NCBI GenBank assembly: GCA_964017195.1
Contig: OZ024895.1
Coordinates: 18,503,034-18,567,033, forward strand
DNA from: Siderastrea radians
Taxonomy: Eukaryota > Cnidaria > Anthozoa > Scleractinia > Rhizangiidae
Direction: 5' to 3'
Length of the DNA stretch: 64,000 bases
The notes under the pieces are model-generated. The model was given only the letters and a program-made list of their open reading frames with translations, was not told the DNA's origin and did no database searches. A program made the position numbers and the translations under genes. This document shows positions 11,141 through 22,289 of this stretch, piece by piece. Within the stretch, counting starts at the first letter, position 1; each line of letters opens with the position of its first letter.

Positions 11141-12249
11141 AACTTGGACTCCTGGAGGCGACTGAGTCTTTGCTTGGATACAGTTTTGTCGTTCATTTCC
11201 TATTATTTCTCGTACATGTTTAGCACGCCCGTGCGAGACTTAAAAAGCGATAAATTCTGGAAAAAATGTTTAGTGTAGTTCAATAGTTCGGAGAGGCGCC
11301 GCTCGATGCATTTTGCAAAGAGCTCGTGTACAAATTAGCTAATTGCTTTCTACCCGATTAGAGGTGTGTCTGACGATAAAATGAAAAGGGTTTGGTGAAA
11401 CAGATTCTTTACAAGTCCAGAAACCAAAAAAGATTGCGGACAAGAGCGACGACTCTAGGTCTGGATTGCCAAGTGATGGAAGTGCTCAGTTTTCATCGCT
11501 CTTTTCTCGGGGGAACTATCTGGTAAAATTCTGATAAAGCAGAAAATCCAACATAAGCAAACCATAGCAAAGAAGCATGGCGATCCTTCATAAAAAAATA
11601 CACAGGCATCTTGAAGATTAAGTTGAAAATGATTTACATGTATTAATTTGTAAAGTGATTTCCTAATTGATCGATACTTGCCGTTTCTTCCCAAAGAAAA
11701 GAGTCGAATCTTTGATTCCACGCTACAATTGCAGCCGCCTTTTCAACCGGTAATACTTTCAGTCGTTCGCGATGGTTCTTGGCGTCAACAGTGCCCAAGA
11801 TTTGAATTTCAGGATGCAGTAAAGGAAAAACTATCTTTCCCCAGTTGAGTGGAACATTTCTCTGGTCTTCATACTGTATTTTTTAGACCGCAATTAGATT
11901 CCTTTCAATAGATCCCTTTTACCAGTGATGTTGGCGTTGCAGCTTCTTTACAGCTATGCGACGTGCCTGAGTTGCACAGTGAATTGAATGCTAAACTGTT
12001 CTTCAGTTAATACTACGTCTATATCCTTTAATGTTAGAGATTCAAACGAGCAAACCCTAAGACATAAAAGCCGCAATCGCTAACAGACACAACTATAGAG
12101 GTCAAATTCAACTGACAAGAATATCACAGGCGAAAGCCACACAAGATCTCATTCAAGTATCAGATATACAGGATTTATTATATACATACCGAGATTTACG
12201 CGCCAAAAAGCATCGAGATAAAAATAGTCTCTTCGCGCTAAAGAAGCCA

Positions 12250-12345
12250 GCTGATTGGTCATACAATTTTTTTCACTAGTGAAAAACGACGTATCGACAC
12301 TCTGATTGGCTATATCATTGTTTTCACTAGTGAACAAAACCGTGT
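12250..12345. repeat. Two direct repeats with ATTGG and TTCACTAGTGAA palindrome
   Basis: The phrase TGATTGGYYATA followed by TTTTCACTAGTGAA occurs twice about 50 bp apart, 70-170 bp upstream of the recombinase start at 12419. Each copy has an inverted CCAAT box and a perfect 12 bp palindrome, so it may be a promoter element of that gene. Confidence 0.4.
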
Positions 12346-12418
12346 CGCTCGCTCGCCGCTCCTCTTGACTGAAAAATAGCACATTTCTAAGAGCTTAGGC
12401 GCATTTTTCTTTAGAAAG

Positions 12419-14171
12419 ATGGCTTCAAATCAGACTAACCGTTTTCAGAGCCTAGATTCATCAGTAGAAGAATCCTATGCTGAGGCTCTAGTAGCTCTAG
12501 ACATCACGTCACTGTATGAGAGAAGGCAGGCATTAAGTAAAGCTCTATTCGACCAAATTGTAAGGGATCAAAGCCACAAGCTTCATGAACTGCTGCCGCC
12601 ACGCAACGGGTCCACCTATTGCACCCGAAGCCAGGGATACTTCAAACTACCGATTTGTAAGACAAATAGGTTTTAAAACACTTTTATTATAGAAAACAGT
12701 TTTAATTATTAGTAGTAATTTTTAATTATTAGTATTATCGGTATTGATGTTTCCCTTTTTGTATTATATTGTAGGTTATATTTTACCTTTTTTATAGTTG
12801 TTATCATAAATGCATATATATTTTTAATATTTACATTGTAAAGTAGGTCGCATTTCAGCCGGCCTGGGGGCTGCAATGGTTTTACTTTTAATAAAGCTAT
12901 CTATCCATAGACGGACAGGAAAATGAAAACACCAAGAAAAAGACCAAACACGATGATGCTCTGTTCCACGAATTTCTTGTTTTGAAAGGCGAGACGAGAC
13001 AAATGGACGAATTGACTCCTCAAGAGCTGAACAAGTTTCTCAGCGAGTTTCTTATAACGGTTCGCAAAAAAGAAGACAACGAGCAATACGAGCCTAATTC
13101 TTTAAGGGCATTCTTCGCTAGCTTTGAGCGCCATTTGAAGGAAAAAAAATATGGACTTTGCCTTATATTATGAAAGACGTCCAGTTCGAGCAAACTCGGA
13201 AAGCGCTTCAGTCAAAGCAAAGGGATCTAAAACGGAAAGGCAAGGGCAACAAGCCTAATGCTTCTGTTCTTGGGAAGTTCCACGGCAGAAGCGCTTTTAA
13301 ACACGGTGTGGTTCAACAACACAATCCATTTTGGGTTACGAGGCTGTAAGGAGCACATGTGTTGGGGAGACGTAAAACTTTGTCAAACTTCCACAGGGCA
13401 GGAGTACCTCGAATTCAATGAAAGAGAAACCAAAACTCGTCCAGGAAACGATCCTCGGAATGTAAGAGCCATTGCACCGAAAATGTTTGCTGTGCCGAAC
13501 AACGAGAAATGTCCAGTAAAGGCCTACAAAGTCTACGCAGAAAAGCGACCCGCGGAAATGAAAAACGACGATGCACCGTTTTACTAGGCAGTAAACAATG
13601 TAAAATCTGGCTCCAGCAAACCTTGGTTCAAGAAAGCTCCAGTCGGTGTAAATAAGCTTAATACCTTAATGAAAACAATGGCACAGAAAGCCGGACTCGG
13701 GCCAAACTTCAAAAACCACAGCGGCAGAAAAACTATGATTCAAACTTTAGTCAACAACGACGTGCCGCCGACTGATATTATGCAACTGTCAGGACACAAA
13801 AACGTTCAAAGTATCACTAGCTACTCTTGACTACCGTCTCACAGAAACAACAGTTGAACATGTCGCACACTCTCACTAGACTGAGTTCGGGAGAAATAGC
13901 TCCCCAGTCTGGCTCTTCTATTGCGGAGAAAAGAAAGCACGAGTTTGACGAACTCACTTTTTAATATCCAACATTTCGTCCAACTTTTTCTCAGCAAAGC
14001 AAGCAAGCAGCACAGCAGCCCCTTTCTCTTTTTTCTGGTGCTGTTATAAGCGGAGGACATATTAGTGGGGCAATAAACACTTTAAATCAATCGCCCACAC
14101 TTTCAGTGCGAGAGGAAAACCCTAGCAAACCTTATAAAAGAATCAAACCTCTTGATTCGGATTCTGACTAG
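12419..14171 (+). pseudogene. Crypton/KIAA1958-like tyrosine recombinase, disrupted
   Basis: The decayed gene starts MASNQTNRFQSLDSS (12419), is interrupted by a LINE (12473-12905), and resumes at about 12908 with DGQENENTKKK. The SAM-like core-binding region includes MDELTPQELNKFLSEFL and a segment ending ERHLKEKKYG. The catalytic domain follows with CPVKAYKVYAEKRP and the diagnostic H-x-x-R and H...Y block, NHSGRKTMIQTL then LSGHKNVQSITSYS (about 13717-13828), and a tail ending KPLDSDSD and TAG at 14169. Defects are a frameshift near 13150, another near 13330, an in-frame TAG at about 13585 and an insertion after SYS near 13828. This domain type (DUF3504-like) derives from Crypton transposons and is known in cellular proteins such as KIAA1958 and ZMYM relatives. 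Not functional as it stands. Confidence 0.75.
12473..12905 (+). mobile_element. 5'-truncated LINE (CR1/jockey-type ORF2 tail and 3' UTR)
   Basis: The coding part reads YAEALVALDITSLYERRQA, then DQSHKLHELLPPRN and CKTNRF before a stop at 12674. This is the typical C-terminal tail of cnidarian CR1-like LINE polyproteins. An AT-rich 3' UTR ends AATAAAGCTATCTATCC, a microsatellite-like end common for CR1/L2 elements. The surrounding recombinase frame can be followed on both sides, so this is an insertion into the Crypton-like gene and not part of it. Confidence 0.7.
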
Positions 14172-14499
14172 TGTTTGTCAATTCAAGCATGCGGGTTCTG
14201 ATAAGCAACAAAAAATGAAGTCTCGGGTTTTCACTTCTGTATTTCAGATTTTGAACTTCCGTAGAACTATTTCGACATATTTTCAGGATGTCTTATTTTA
14301 TGGTAACTAGTTCTGCCTTTTAACGGCATTTTTGCTTGATAATTTATATGTAAAGTATTTTACAAGGAAGCCATTTCAGTGCAACTCTCGAACTGTGAGG
14401 CGGCTTGACCGCGCGTTGTTTTCCTTTGAAAGAAAATAAAGATATGTTTATCTTTGAGTTCTGTTCGCTTATGAATCTCGGTATGTATATAATAAATAA

Positions 14500-14598
14500 G
14501 TTATTTCACGGTTAGTTCGCTTGTACGATTTTTATTCACTCGTTGTGTAAAACAACTTGTGAATAAAAATCGTACGCGCTCACCAGCCGTGAAATAAC
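14500..14598. repeat. 99 bp foldback hairpin element
   Basis: The left arm starts GTTATTTCACGG and contains GTACGATTTTTATTCAC. The right arm has GTGAATAAAAATCGTAC and ends CCGTGAAATAAC. Near-perfect arms of ~45 bp and tiny size suit a small foldback MITE. Confidence 0.7.
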
Positions 14599-14599
14599 C

Positions 14600-16930
14600 T
14601 ATGAATATGACCTCAGTGGAGATTTCAAAATCTTCAACATGCGACGTTGTTGACGAAAATGCCGTTAACATGCGACAAAAAAAAGCCATTTTCTCGATTT
14701 TTTTCATTTATCTTAACTGTTACAGTGATTTTTTTTACTGGTAGCTGTTGAATGGCCTAAAATGTTAGTGTTAGCTACTATGCCCCCCCCCCCCGCCTCC
14801 ATCCCCATCTAGGCCCTAGTAAGATTCCGTTTCAAAACAAATACATATTACTTTAGGTTGTTAGGTTGTACAAATTGTATACATTATGGCTAAAATCTTT
14901 ATCTTCTGACAACGTGCATATGGTTGAGAACTTAAAATGAGTCTTATACTTTTAACCGTCCAAAAAATGTAAATATGGTTATATACAAAGCCTAATGTAT
15001 ATGTCTGCTTTTATTCATATTTGTGGAATAACAGACCTCTTGCAGTATTTTGAATGCGACTCCTATTTATTGAGATGTATAAGTATAGGAATTTTATTAA
15101 AGGCTTTAATGGTAAATTTAATAAGCAAAGTCTTGCGTACAATCCTCTTGATTCTTTTGCATTTTTTTGTATGCTTCCCACGACACCCTGCGCTCCCCGT
15201 TTTGCTGCGCTACTGGAGCCTGGGGACAAGGCAGCGAGACAAGTGTAGTACAACAGGCTTCTAGCGGGAGGCTCAGGAGAATGGACCTCGGTTCCTTGGG
15301 GTCTGAATCTAATTTAATAATAATGATAATAATAATAATAATAATAATAATTAATAAGGACTAGGAGCATAGTACAAAGTCTAGCACTTGGAGTGGAGTG
15401 CACGCTGTGACAGTGTACCACTGATCGAGATCAACATGCCGATCTTTGTTTTCGTTGGCAATCTTTGTCCTCTATATTGTTATAAATTGCCGAAAACTTA
15501 ATAAAACGTACTGGTAAACGAAAAAGTACAACAAACTGAAAGAGACTGTCACGTTTACTCAATGGATCTAAATGTGGCAAGTATAAAAAGAAACTGTTCA
15601 AAATTGAAGAAGATATTTCTGTTTGAAAAACGCAAGATTGACAGACGTTTGTATGGTTACAACGCAAAAGTTGCCACCCAGCCTAGTTTACAAACGTCTG
15701 TAAATGTTGAAACTTCTAAATACATCATTAGAGGCCGGCTTTAATCCTTTTTTTCTCTCAAACTTCGCATTTTAACTAAACTCTAGCCTTTTTCTAGCAG
15801 TGATGCATGGCAGTATATCAACTTGTAAGCAAAGAAGACATTTTCTGAGGATATGATATAGCCTAGTTACCAAACCAGTGTGTGCTCAAATCACTTCATT
15901 GAAAACGGATGTGAATGAATCCCGAATGCTCTGCTTGAGTTTTCGTCTTTCTTTCCTGGCGACTAAGAATCTTCTTTTTACCACGCACTCCTAGCAGAAG
16001 AGTCTTCATGCTATTATCACTGTATTATCTTTTAGAGTTTTTATTGACCGCTGTTCATAGCCTCTCTTCGTTTTCTAAGCGTACATGAAATGAATTAATT
16101 GCTCGATTTTCTTCATTTGTTTGCTCGGTGAGCGTCGCTCAGTAAGCGAATATTTTATACCCTCGAGCGAATCTAAATTTTATTTTTAACCTGCAGGCAT
16201 GACTTTGGTTTTTTTATGTTGTAGACAAGTGATAGTGAGGATTAAAACAAATTTATGGCAGTAAAATTTATGAAATATCATATACATCAAGTGAGACTGA
16301 AAGATTTAATGAAGGGAAGAATGCAAATGTTTAGTATAGTTGCGTTCGTAACTGCGATGTTCTACCATTTCACTTTTATTTTCACAATCTCTAAAAAAAG
16401 ATAATTTCGTATACTGTGGAGACACTCTAAGCTTACAGCAACAACCATATCCCCGAGCATAAATTCATATCTAAAATAATAATATGATGATTAGAAACTA
16501 GTTAGCATGAGATCAAAACTATATGCATATGTAAAGCAGTAACATTTCCATCAAAGCCAGATCTAGCATCACTACCACTCAAAGGCGGGACACTTAGCAC
16601 ACAGCTGTAAAATGAGCTATTGCTCAGATAATTTTTACGCCCTCTAGAAAACTTGTTTTTCCGCCGAAATTTGAACAGAATTGTCCAACGATAGATAGAA
16701 GTAACATCAGCTGGCATAATTCCCAGCTTAATGACAAATAACCAAAATATTTGCCTTTTTAATTTCCTACGATCTTTTGTTCACATCGACTTCTCTTCGA
16801 CTTTTTCCGGCATGTGTTATTGTGTAGCTTGTTTTGTGGACGCTTTGACTATCTTTTATTTCATTTTTTTTTAATCAGAAAAGGTTTTTCTTGAATATAG
16901 AATGATCTGTGGAAAGAAGAACTCAGAAAA
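14600..16930. other. Intergenic with an AAT microsatellite, no gene recognised
   Basis: An AAT/ATA microsatellite occupies about 15316-15352. Several short overlapping open frames on both strands show no family features and are not reported as genes. A poly-C run lies at about 14783. Confidence 0.45.
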
Positions 16931-16935
16931 TTCTG

Positions 16936-17010
16936 AGTTCCAGATGGGATTCGAACCCACGACCTTCCGTACACTAATCGGATGCTCCAACCACTGAACT
17001 AATGGGAACT
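16936..17010 (-). ncRNA. tRNA-like sequence, probably SINE head or tRNA pseudogene
   Basis: On the minus strand a ~73 nt cloverleaf-like stretch begins GTTCCCATTAGTTCAGTGG (A box) and ends GGTTCGAATCCCATCTGGAAC (B box GGTTCGAATCC). The T arm pairs well. The acceptor stem has two mismatches and the anticodon stem one. The loop would read AGT. Imperfect pairing argues for a tRNA-derived repeat over a working tRNA gene. Confidence 0.5.
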
Positions 17011-17723
17011 CTAGTGGTGAACAAAGGTTTTTCTTATTCGATAACAAAGGTTTCGCTATCTATTGCTTAACACAGAAGGCTCAAGAATGAAAACACTCGT
17101 AAGGGCTGTTAACTCTGTATTTGTTTGGGGAAAATTCCTACATAAGACAGAGAAGATATGTCCGTGTTACCTCTTATGGTTAGAATGCAATTTTGGAACA
17201 TTATTCGGTGCACATAAGGTAGATATTATGACTCTACACTCAAAGAATCGCACACTCTATACAAAAGACTGATAATAGACGTAAAATCGTTTATTTGGAG
17301 CTAACTGTCGATTGCTAAGTAGCAACAGTTAAGTATCGTCAATATGCCGTCTCTGTCCTTCCTTATTTTAAACTTGTTTTCAGAATAAGCCGTTATCGAA
17401 AAGCCCATTTTGCAATCTCAAAAAAAGAAGATTAAATTAGAGAAGAAAAACAGAAAAAACTCAGCTGTGATCATTTCATTTCCGTGGTTTAACAAAAAGT
17501 GTCGAAAGTTCTTCTTACGTAATTCCGGGGACATAAAAGTACTGGCGTTTTTAAGCTTAAAGTCTTAAACAGTTCTTTTGAACTGCACCAATAAAAAGAT
17601 GAGCCAATTGATTTATTCTTGTCTTTTTATAAACGTTTCTTTTTAAGAAGGACAACACTGCTTCGCAACTGGTTTCACTTTTCCTTCGCGCAGCGTTGTG
17701 GGGGTTTACACTGTCAGCGCAAA

Positions 17724-18893
17724 ATGACGAACGCTTCTCTGCCTTCACACATCAGATCCTTCGACGCAGAAGAATGTGCTTATTTACAGGCGGCCGGAGC
17801 TCAGTGGCAAGGTCAGTACTTGACAGAAGACACGTTCAAGATTCTAGCCGCTATAATCACCATCAATTCGATCACAGTCGTTCCGACCATCATGTTAAAC
17901 GCGCTGGTCATCTTCTCTGTGGCAACGAGGCAACGATTGCGATCCAAATCGAATGCTTTACTGGCATGTTTAGCTGGGACGGACGCGTTGGTAGGCCTGG
18001 TGTATCAACCTTTAGGCATCGCTGTGGAAACGAAGAGAATCCTTGGCGTGGGTCCATTTTGCACGGCCCTAGAAAAAGCATGTGTAGCAGCTTTCATAGG
18101 TCTCCTTTGCGCTTCGTTAGGCCATCTTGTGTTAATCAGTATCGATCGATATGTAGCTATCAAAAAACCTTTGAGGTACCAAGACATTGTCACAAAACAG
18201 CGCATGACGGCTGGCGTAATTTTCGCCTGGACTGTTGCATTGTTTGTTACGATTCACGAAATTATCTTGGCTTCCATAGACAGCAAAACAAAAATTTACT
18301 CAGTCTTTATGAATGTGTCAGTCGGCATGACGGTCATTTTCTGCTTGTTGTGCTTTGCGACTATAGCTTACACGTATTTCTACATCTTCTCCGAAACACG
18401 GCGTCAGAAACAACTCCAAACCGAGCACTTAACCGCCGAAGAAGCTGGCAGAATCAGAAAAGACCACAAGGCTGCTAACACCCTTGGAATAATTCTAGGT
18501 GCGGTAGCTCTGACTTACTTGCCTTCAGTCATGACTGTACTTGCTGCAACTACAGAAAGCATTGTAAAACCGCGAGTTTTAAACATCATGTCCAGCTGGG
18601 CTGCAACTTTTGCAGGGTTCGGTTCTCTATTAAACCCAATTACATACTGTTGGCGTATGAAGAAATTGCGCCAAGCTTTCCTCGAGGTTTTACATTTAAA
18701 ACAGCCAGAGAACAGCCCACCAGCAATCGAGATGCAAGTAAAACCTCGACGCCCTCAATCTATAATTCAGCCTTCCACCTCTGAACCGTTTTCGATGTCA
18801 GCAGTAAAGCAGGAACCGGTTTTGCTGTCATTCTCCGCTCATCTCCAAGCTGCCGAAGAAATTACTCCTTTTGAGGAAGACAAGGATTCATAA
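17724..18893 (+). CDS. Class A (rhodopsin-like) G-protein-coupled receptor, orphan
   Basis: A 389-residue single-exon receptor of the plasma membrane. Seven hydrophobic segments are visible. TM1 contains LNALVIF (about residue 58) and TM2 has LACLAGTDALVG (80-91). TM3 follows Cys113. The D-R-Y motif lies at residues 141-143 in SIDRYVAIKKPLRY, and N-P-x-x-Y at 304-308 in LLNPITYCW. TM6 has ALTYLP in place of the common CWxP. The third cytoplasmic loop is short and basic, and a Ser/Pro/Gln-rich tail of ~60 residues follows. The start at 17724 (AAAATGA) was preferred to the in-frame ATG at 17619: the upstream 35 residues are basic and arginine-rich, and NAS beside the chosen start is a likely extracellular glycosylation site. 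Ligand unknown. The layout resembles the large orphan amine/melanocortin/adenosine-receptor-like groups of anthozoans. Confidence 0.9.
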   Translation: MTNASLPSHIRSFDAEECAYLQAAGAQWQGQYLTEDTFKILAAIITINSITVVPTIMLNALVIFSVATRQRLRSKSNALLACLAGTDALVGLVYQPLGIAVETKRILGVGPFCTALEKACVAAFIGLLCASLGHLVLISIDRYVAIKKPLRYQDIVTKQRMTAGVIFAWTVALFVTIHEIILASIDSKTKIYSVFMNVSVGMTVIFCLLCFATIAYTYFYIFSETRRQKQLQTEHLTAEEAGRIRKDHKAANTLGIILGAVALTYLPSVMTVLAATTESIVKPRVLNIMSSWAATFAGFGSLLNPITYCWRMKKLRQAFLEVLHLKQPENSPPAIEMQVKPRRPQSIIQPSTSEPFSMSAVKQEPVLLSFSAHLQAAEEITPFEEDKDS

Positions 18894-19086
18894 GTGTTAA
18901 CTTTAACATTATATTTATTCAAAACTTGTGTTTTATTTCTTTCCTTTCAAAAAATTGCAGTAGGAGGCAAGTGGAAATCTTAAGTGCTACTTCATGCGCG
19001 TCGAAACGCTCGTGAAGGCACGCAGTATTTCCGAGTATAATTTTGAGTAATCATGTATTTCTAAAATTATTTTCTTTTGCGATGAG

Positions 19087-19092
19087 AATAAA
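19087..19092 (+). terminator. Poly(A) signal of the GPCR gene
   Basis: AATAAA lies 194 bp after the GPCR stop codon, in AT-rich sequence, on the same strand. Confidence 0.55.
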
Positions 19093-19481
19093 AACAATTC
19101 TTCACTGCATGACTATTGTAACTTTTTATTGAAGAGGAAACTGACAGTTCCTTTTACTGGAAATGTTGAAAAATAGACAAATCTTTTGAAACCAAAAATT
19201 CCCCCTGCACGCTGGGTAATTTAGTTATGGGCTCTGAAAGTTGTTGGCTTTTTTTTCCCTGATAAAAAAATAAGTTATGACTATCAAATTTAACCGTCGG
19301 ACGTACAAGGGCGAGATGCCACCCCATAACGTTTTTTTTTTCATTTTTCCAAGTCGATTTTTCATCTGCCCCTGCCTTTTTCAGTAGCTGTACGAATATT
19401 CCTTAGACACATTTGGACACAAGTTTGGTGGGAAGCGGTTGCTATGGTTACGAGATAAACATCATAAGTAGCAGGTGGTCT

Positions 19482-20523
19482 AGCCTGCGCGGAAAGGGAA
19501 GGGGAAAAGGATAAAACATTCGCGAGCGCTGAGAGTGAGCGGAAGGAAAGAGGGAGGGGGTGAGGGCGCACCTGCTGCCATGTTATTGTTTCATGCATTG
19601 CCCCCCTAATTAGTATGCAAAACGAGTGCAAAACGAGTTGTCTGCTAGTTATTTGCGACACGTCTATCTGTCAAAAGTATCCAATCAGAATTATGCCGAT
19701 TTATACGCGTGCTTGTTAGAAACGGGAAAAATAATTGTTGATGGCGGAGATTGGAGTTAAAGCTGAAAAACGATCGCAACAAGGTGTGTAGACTTTGTCA
19801 TGTCAGTTTGAGGCTAATATACGGTAACACCGGGTACAAAGCTTATGTGAATCGTTTTAAACCTTCGACAAGAAATGGTCAGAATCACTGAGAAATGTAG
19901 AAATTACTGTCATTGGTTCCGTAAATCTTTCGCAGGTTGTGTGTGCACTGCCTGTTGCCCAAAGATTAAAAAGCTATGTGATCTCTATGACTTAAGTTCA
20001 AACATTTTTATAGCAGAGCAAGAAAATAACCTATCGGAAAACTTGTCTAAAGGTCTTAAAAGAATGTTTAGGTCTAGATTTCGAGAAATTAGAGATAAAT
20101 AAAATGCATGACGTCATCATTGTGTTACTATGGTAACACCAATGTCAATCAAAGTAACATTTTTTAAAGTGTATTAAATTTGTAGTAAATGTGTTAAGTC
20201 GCTAGTCCTACCTTTCTCTGACACTGAAGTATCCGCTGTTTAAATGTTGGGTGTTGTGGTCTTACAAAATCTAGGCGAGTCACCTTAAATGACATAAATT
20301 AATTGTGTCCAATCAGAGCATTCGATTGGGCCCTTGATTGACGTGTAATTAAATCTGATCAATCACGATTTTTGCCGTCGCCTGGCGAAACTAAAATACG
20401 GTTGAAACAATGGCCTGGTAGCTGGCGCACCCTCTCCCTTTACCTCTTCCTATTCTCTCGCGCTCCGCGCTCGCGAATGATTTCTTCCTTTTTCTTTCCC
20501 CTTTCCGCGCCTACCACGCAGGC
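19482..20523. mobile_element. ~1.04 kb foldback element with ~120 bp inverted ends
   Basis: The left end starts AGCCTGCGCGGAAAGGGAAG and passes through CATTCGCGAGCGC. The right end, read on the minus strand, shows GGCCTGCG, GCGCGGAAAGGGGAAAG and CATTCGCGAGCGC. The similarity continues inward to a shared CCATGTTATTGTTTCA / CCATTGTTTCA. The enclosed ~800 bp carry a possible two-exon gene (19741-20102). No target duplication was recognised. Confidence 0.65.
19741..20102 (+). CDS. Possible two-exon 69-residue Cys-containing basic protein inside a foldback element
   Basis: Exon 1 (19741-19783) starts ATGGCGGAG and encodes MAEIGVKAEKRSQQ up to a GTGTGT donor. Exon 2 (19936-20102) follows a TTTCGCAG acceptor in a compatible phase. 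It reads GCVCTACCPKIKKLCDLYDL, continues acidic, and ends in a basic KRMFRSRFREIRDK before TAA. The C-x-C-x2-CC cluster could bind metal or form disulfides. No signal peptide and no known family. If exon 2 is read without splicing, an ATG at 19875 gives a 75-residue version. It may be a transposon accessory gene or a captured host exon. Confidence 0.35.
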
Positions 20524-20529
20524 CACAGG

Positions 20530-21800
20530 AGGTCAAGCCATTTTTTGGACAAAAATGGGTGGTTCCTTTTCATTTGTAGTGAGAACAAACCAAAATTGTT
20601 CACAAAAAGCAGCAAAGAGTCTAAATAGGTCATATTATACAAGTCTAGCATAAGCTTTTTCATTTTCCGCAGTTTTTGACAATTTCTAATTTTGGCCATT
20701 ATGGCCGCCATCTTGGGTGACGTCACAGGCCCTCAGCTGCAGCACAACCCGTGACATAATACTTCATCTTGTAGAACTTATCGAGTGCTTTCTACAAAAA
20801 TAAAATCTTTGCAAAATGTTGTAACGTAGCAGAAACTCACGGGAGGTCTTCATCAACCCCCCCTTGTAACTCGATGGGGCGTCCGCCTAAACCATTGCAG
20901 GGCTCTAGGGCTCCAGGGTTCCAAGACGGACGATGCGGGGCTTTTGGCTCCACCGCTTCACTTCATATCTCTATTTAGGCAGTACCAACATTTTTGTTCA
21001 GGTCACTTGTCAATAAAGACTTCGGGCTCCGGCCGGGCTCCACCACAAACATTTCGAGGTTCCAGGGTCCAAAGACACCCCCATTCCCCCTTCCACCCTC
21101 CTCGTTTGGGATCCTACACTTTTGCCATTCACAGAGGCTTATGGGAATGAAGTAAGTAAGAACTAAATTTTATTTCCCCTTTATTTCTTGTTCATGTGTA
21201 GGTCCCAAGAAATCGTGTGGGTCTCCTCTATGCTACGTCGATTTTTATTTCTTCAGTGCGTTTAGGTCAGTTGTCTCTAAAAAGGGTCTCGACGCAAGCA
21301 TGAGCATAAGTGCAGGGTGAAAAATCTTCTTCCTTGTGTTAGTATGTATGCTTATGTTGCAGCATATACTAGTGAAAACCAAGTAACAAAACCAGGTAAG
21401 AGTGTGTTCCCATCATTCTTGTGCTTAATTCGTTATGATTCCAAGTGAAAATCAGTTAAGAATGTAAAGCAGTTTGTTTGTTCCTCTTATGTTTGTTTCT
21501 TATGTTTATGTCATGGCAATTCCAAGGGATAACTTATAATTAACTTAATATATAGATTTAGCCAAGCCTAAAAGAGGAGCCCCACTTTTTTTATTGCTGG
21601 AGGTTATTCATTTTCTAAAATGATTAGCAAAAAAAAAAGAAAAGAAAAAAATGAAAAAAAAAAAACTTTGCTCCCCGTGGGGGTCGAGCCGCCGAGATGC
21701 TAAACCGCCGGAATGATAAGGGAAAATGCTAACTTCTGCTAAGTTGTCGAGGTAGGAATTAATTTTAATACTTAAACACTTGATTATTGATTGCAGCTGG
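20530..21800. other. Intergenic, nothing recognised
   Basis: Contains a C-rich stretch (20850-21110) and an A-rich run at 21630-21665. No gene or ordered repeat was identified. Confidence 0.4.
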
Positions 21801-21811
21801 ATTGACATAAA

Positions 21812-22200
21812 CACGGGTGATTTTCCTACGGAAATGTGTTCCTACCGCTAGCTGCAAAAACCATGGTTGTAGACAGAAAATACCGGAAGGCACTAGCTCT
21901 GCCACGTTTGATGTCCGAACGATTGCCAAGTGCTGCGAATTCAAGCGATGTACTTCGAGTCGATTCGATGTTACGCGAGTTACGCAAGTTACTGTGTTAC
22001 GACAAACACAGGTGTTTTTTCTGAGGAAAATGTGTTCGGACCGCCGCATAAACCATGATTGTGGACAGAAAAAACCAGAAGGCACTAGCTTTGCTAGGTT
22101 TGGCCTCAGGACGGCTGCCAAATGCGATGAACTCAAGCGTTGTGCCGACCGGGTTGGCAGCAGAACCGTCGTCGAAGGTAAAGTTAGTAACTTGGGCTTT
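21812..22200. repeat. Two tandem ~195 bp units open on both strands
   Basis: Unit 1 (about 21812-22006) and unit 2 (about 22007-22200) share ordered phrases: CACRGGTG, AAATGTGTTC, ACCATG.TTGT.GACAGAAAA, GAAGGCACTAGCT and GCCAA.TGC..... AA.TCAAGCG. Frames of ~155-160 codons stay open on both strands. On the minus strand a frame from 22253 begins MERRSPKEYSVVFLVEGKKP and could be a real 5' exon. The doubled internal repeat makes either frame doubtful as a protein. Confidence 0.5.
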
Positions 22201-22289
22201 TTGCCTTCCACCAAAAAGACAACTGAGTATTCTTTTGGACTTCTTCTTTCCATTTATAGATATTTGATATTTTTTCTCAAATTCTAAAC

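Noticed and set aside
15011..15744. Several 60-90 codon frames on both strands
   Set aside because: Overlap each other, have no family features, and the region is AT-rich with a microsatellite.
16936..17010. Functional threonine tRNA gene
   Set aside because: Mismatches in acceptor and anticodon stems; called only tRNA-like.
17696..18478. 260-codon frame in a second plus-strand frame within the GPCR gene
   Set aside because: No membrane or family features; the overlapping frame has all GPCR hallmarks.
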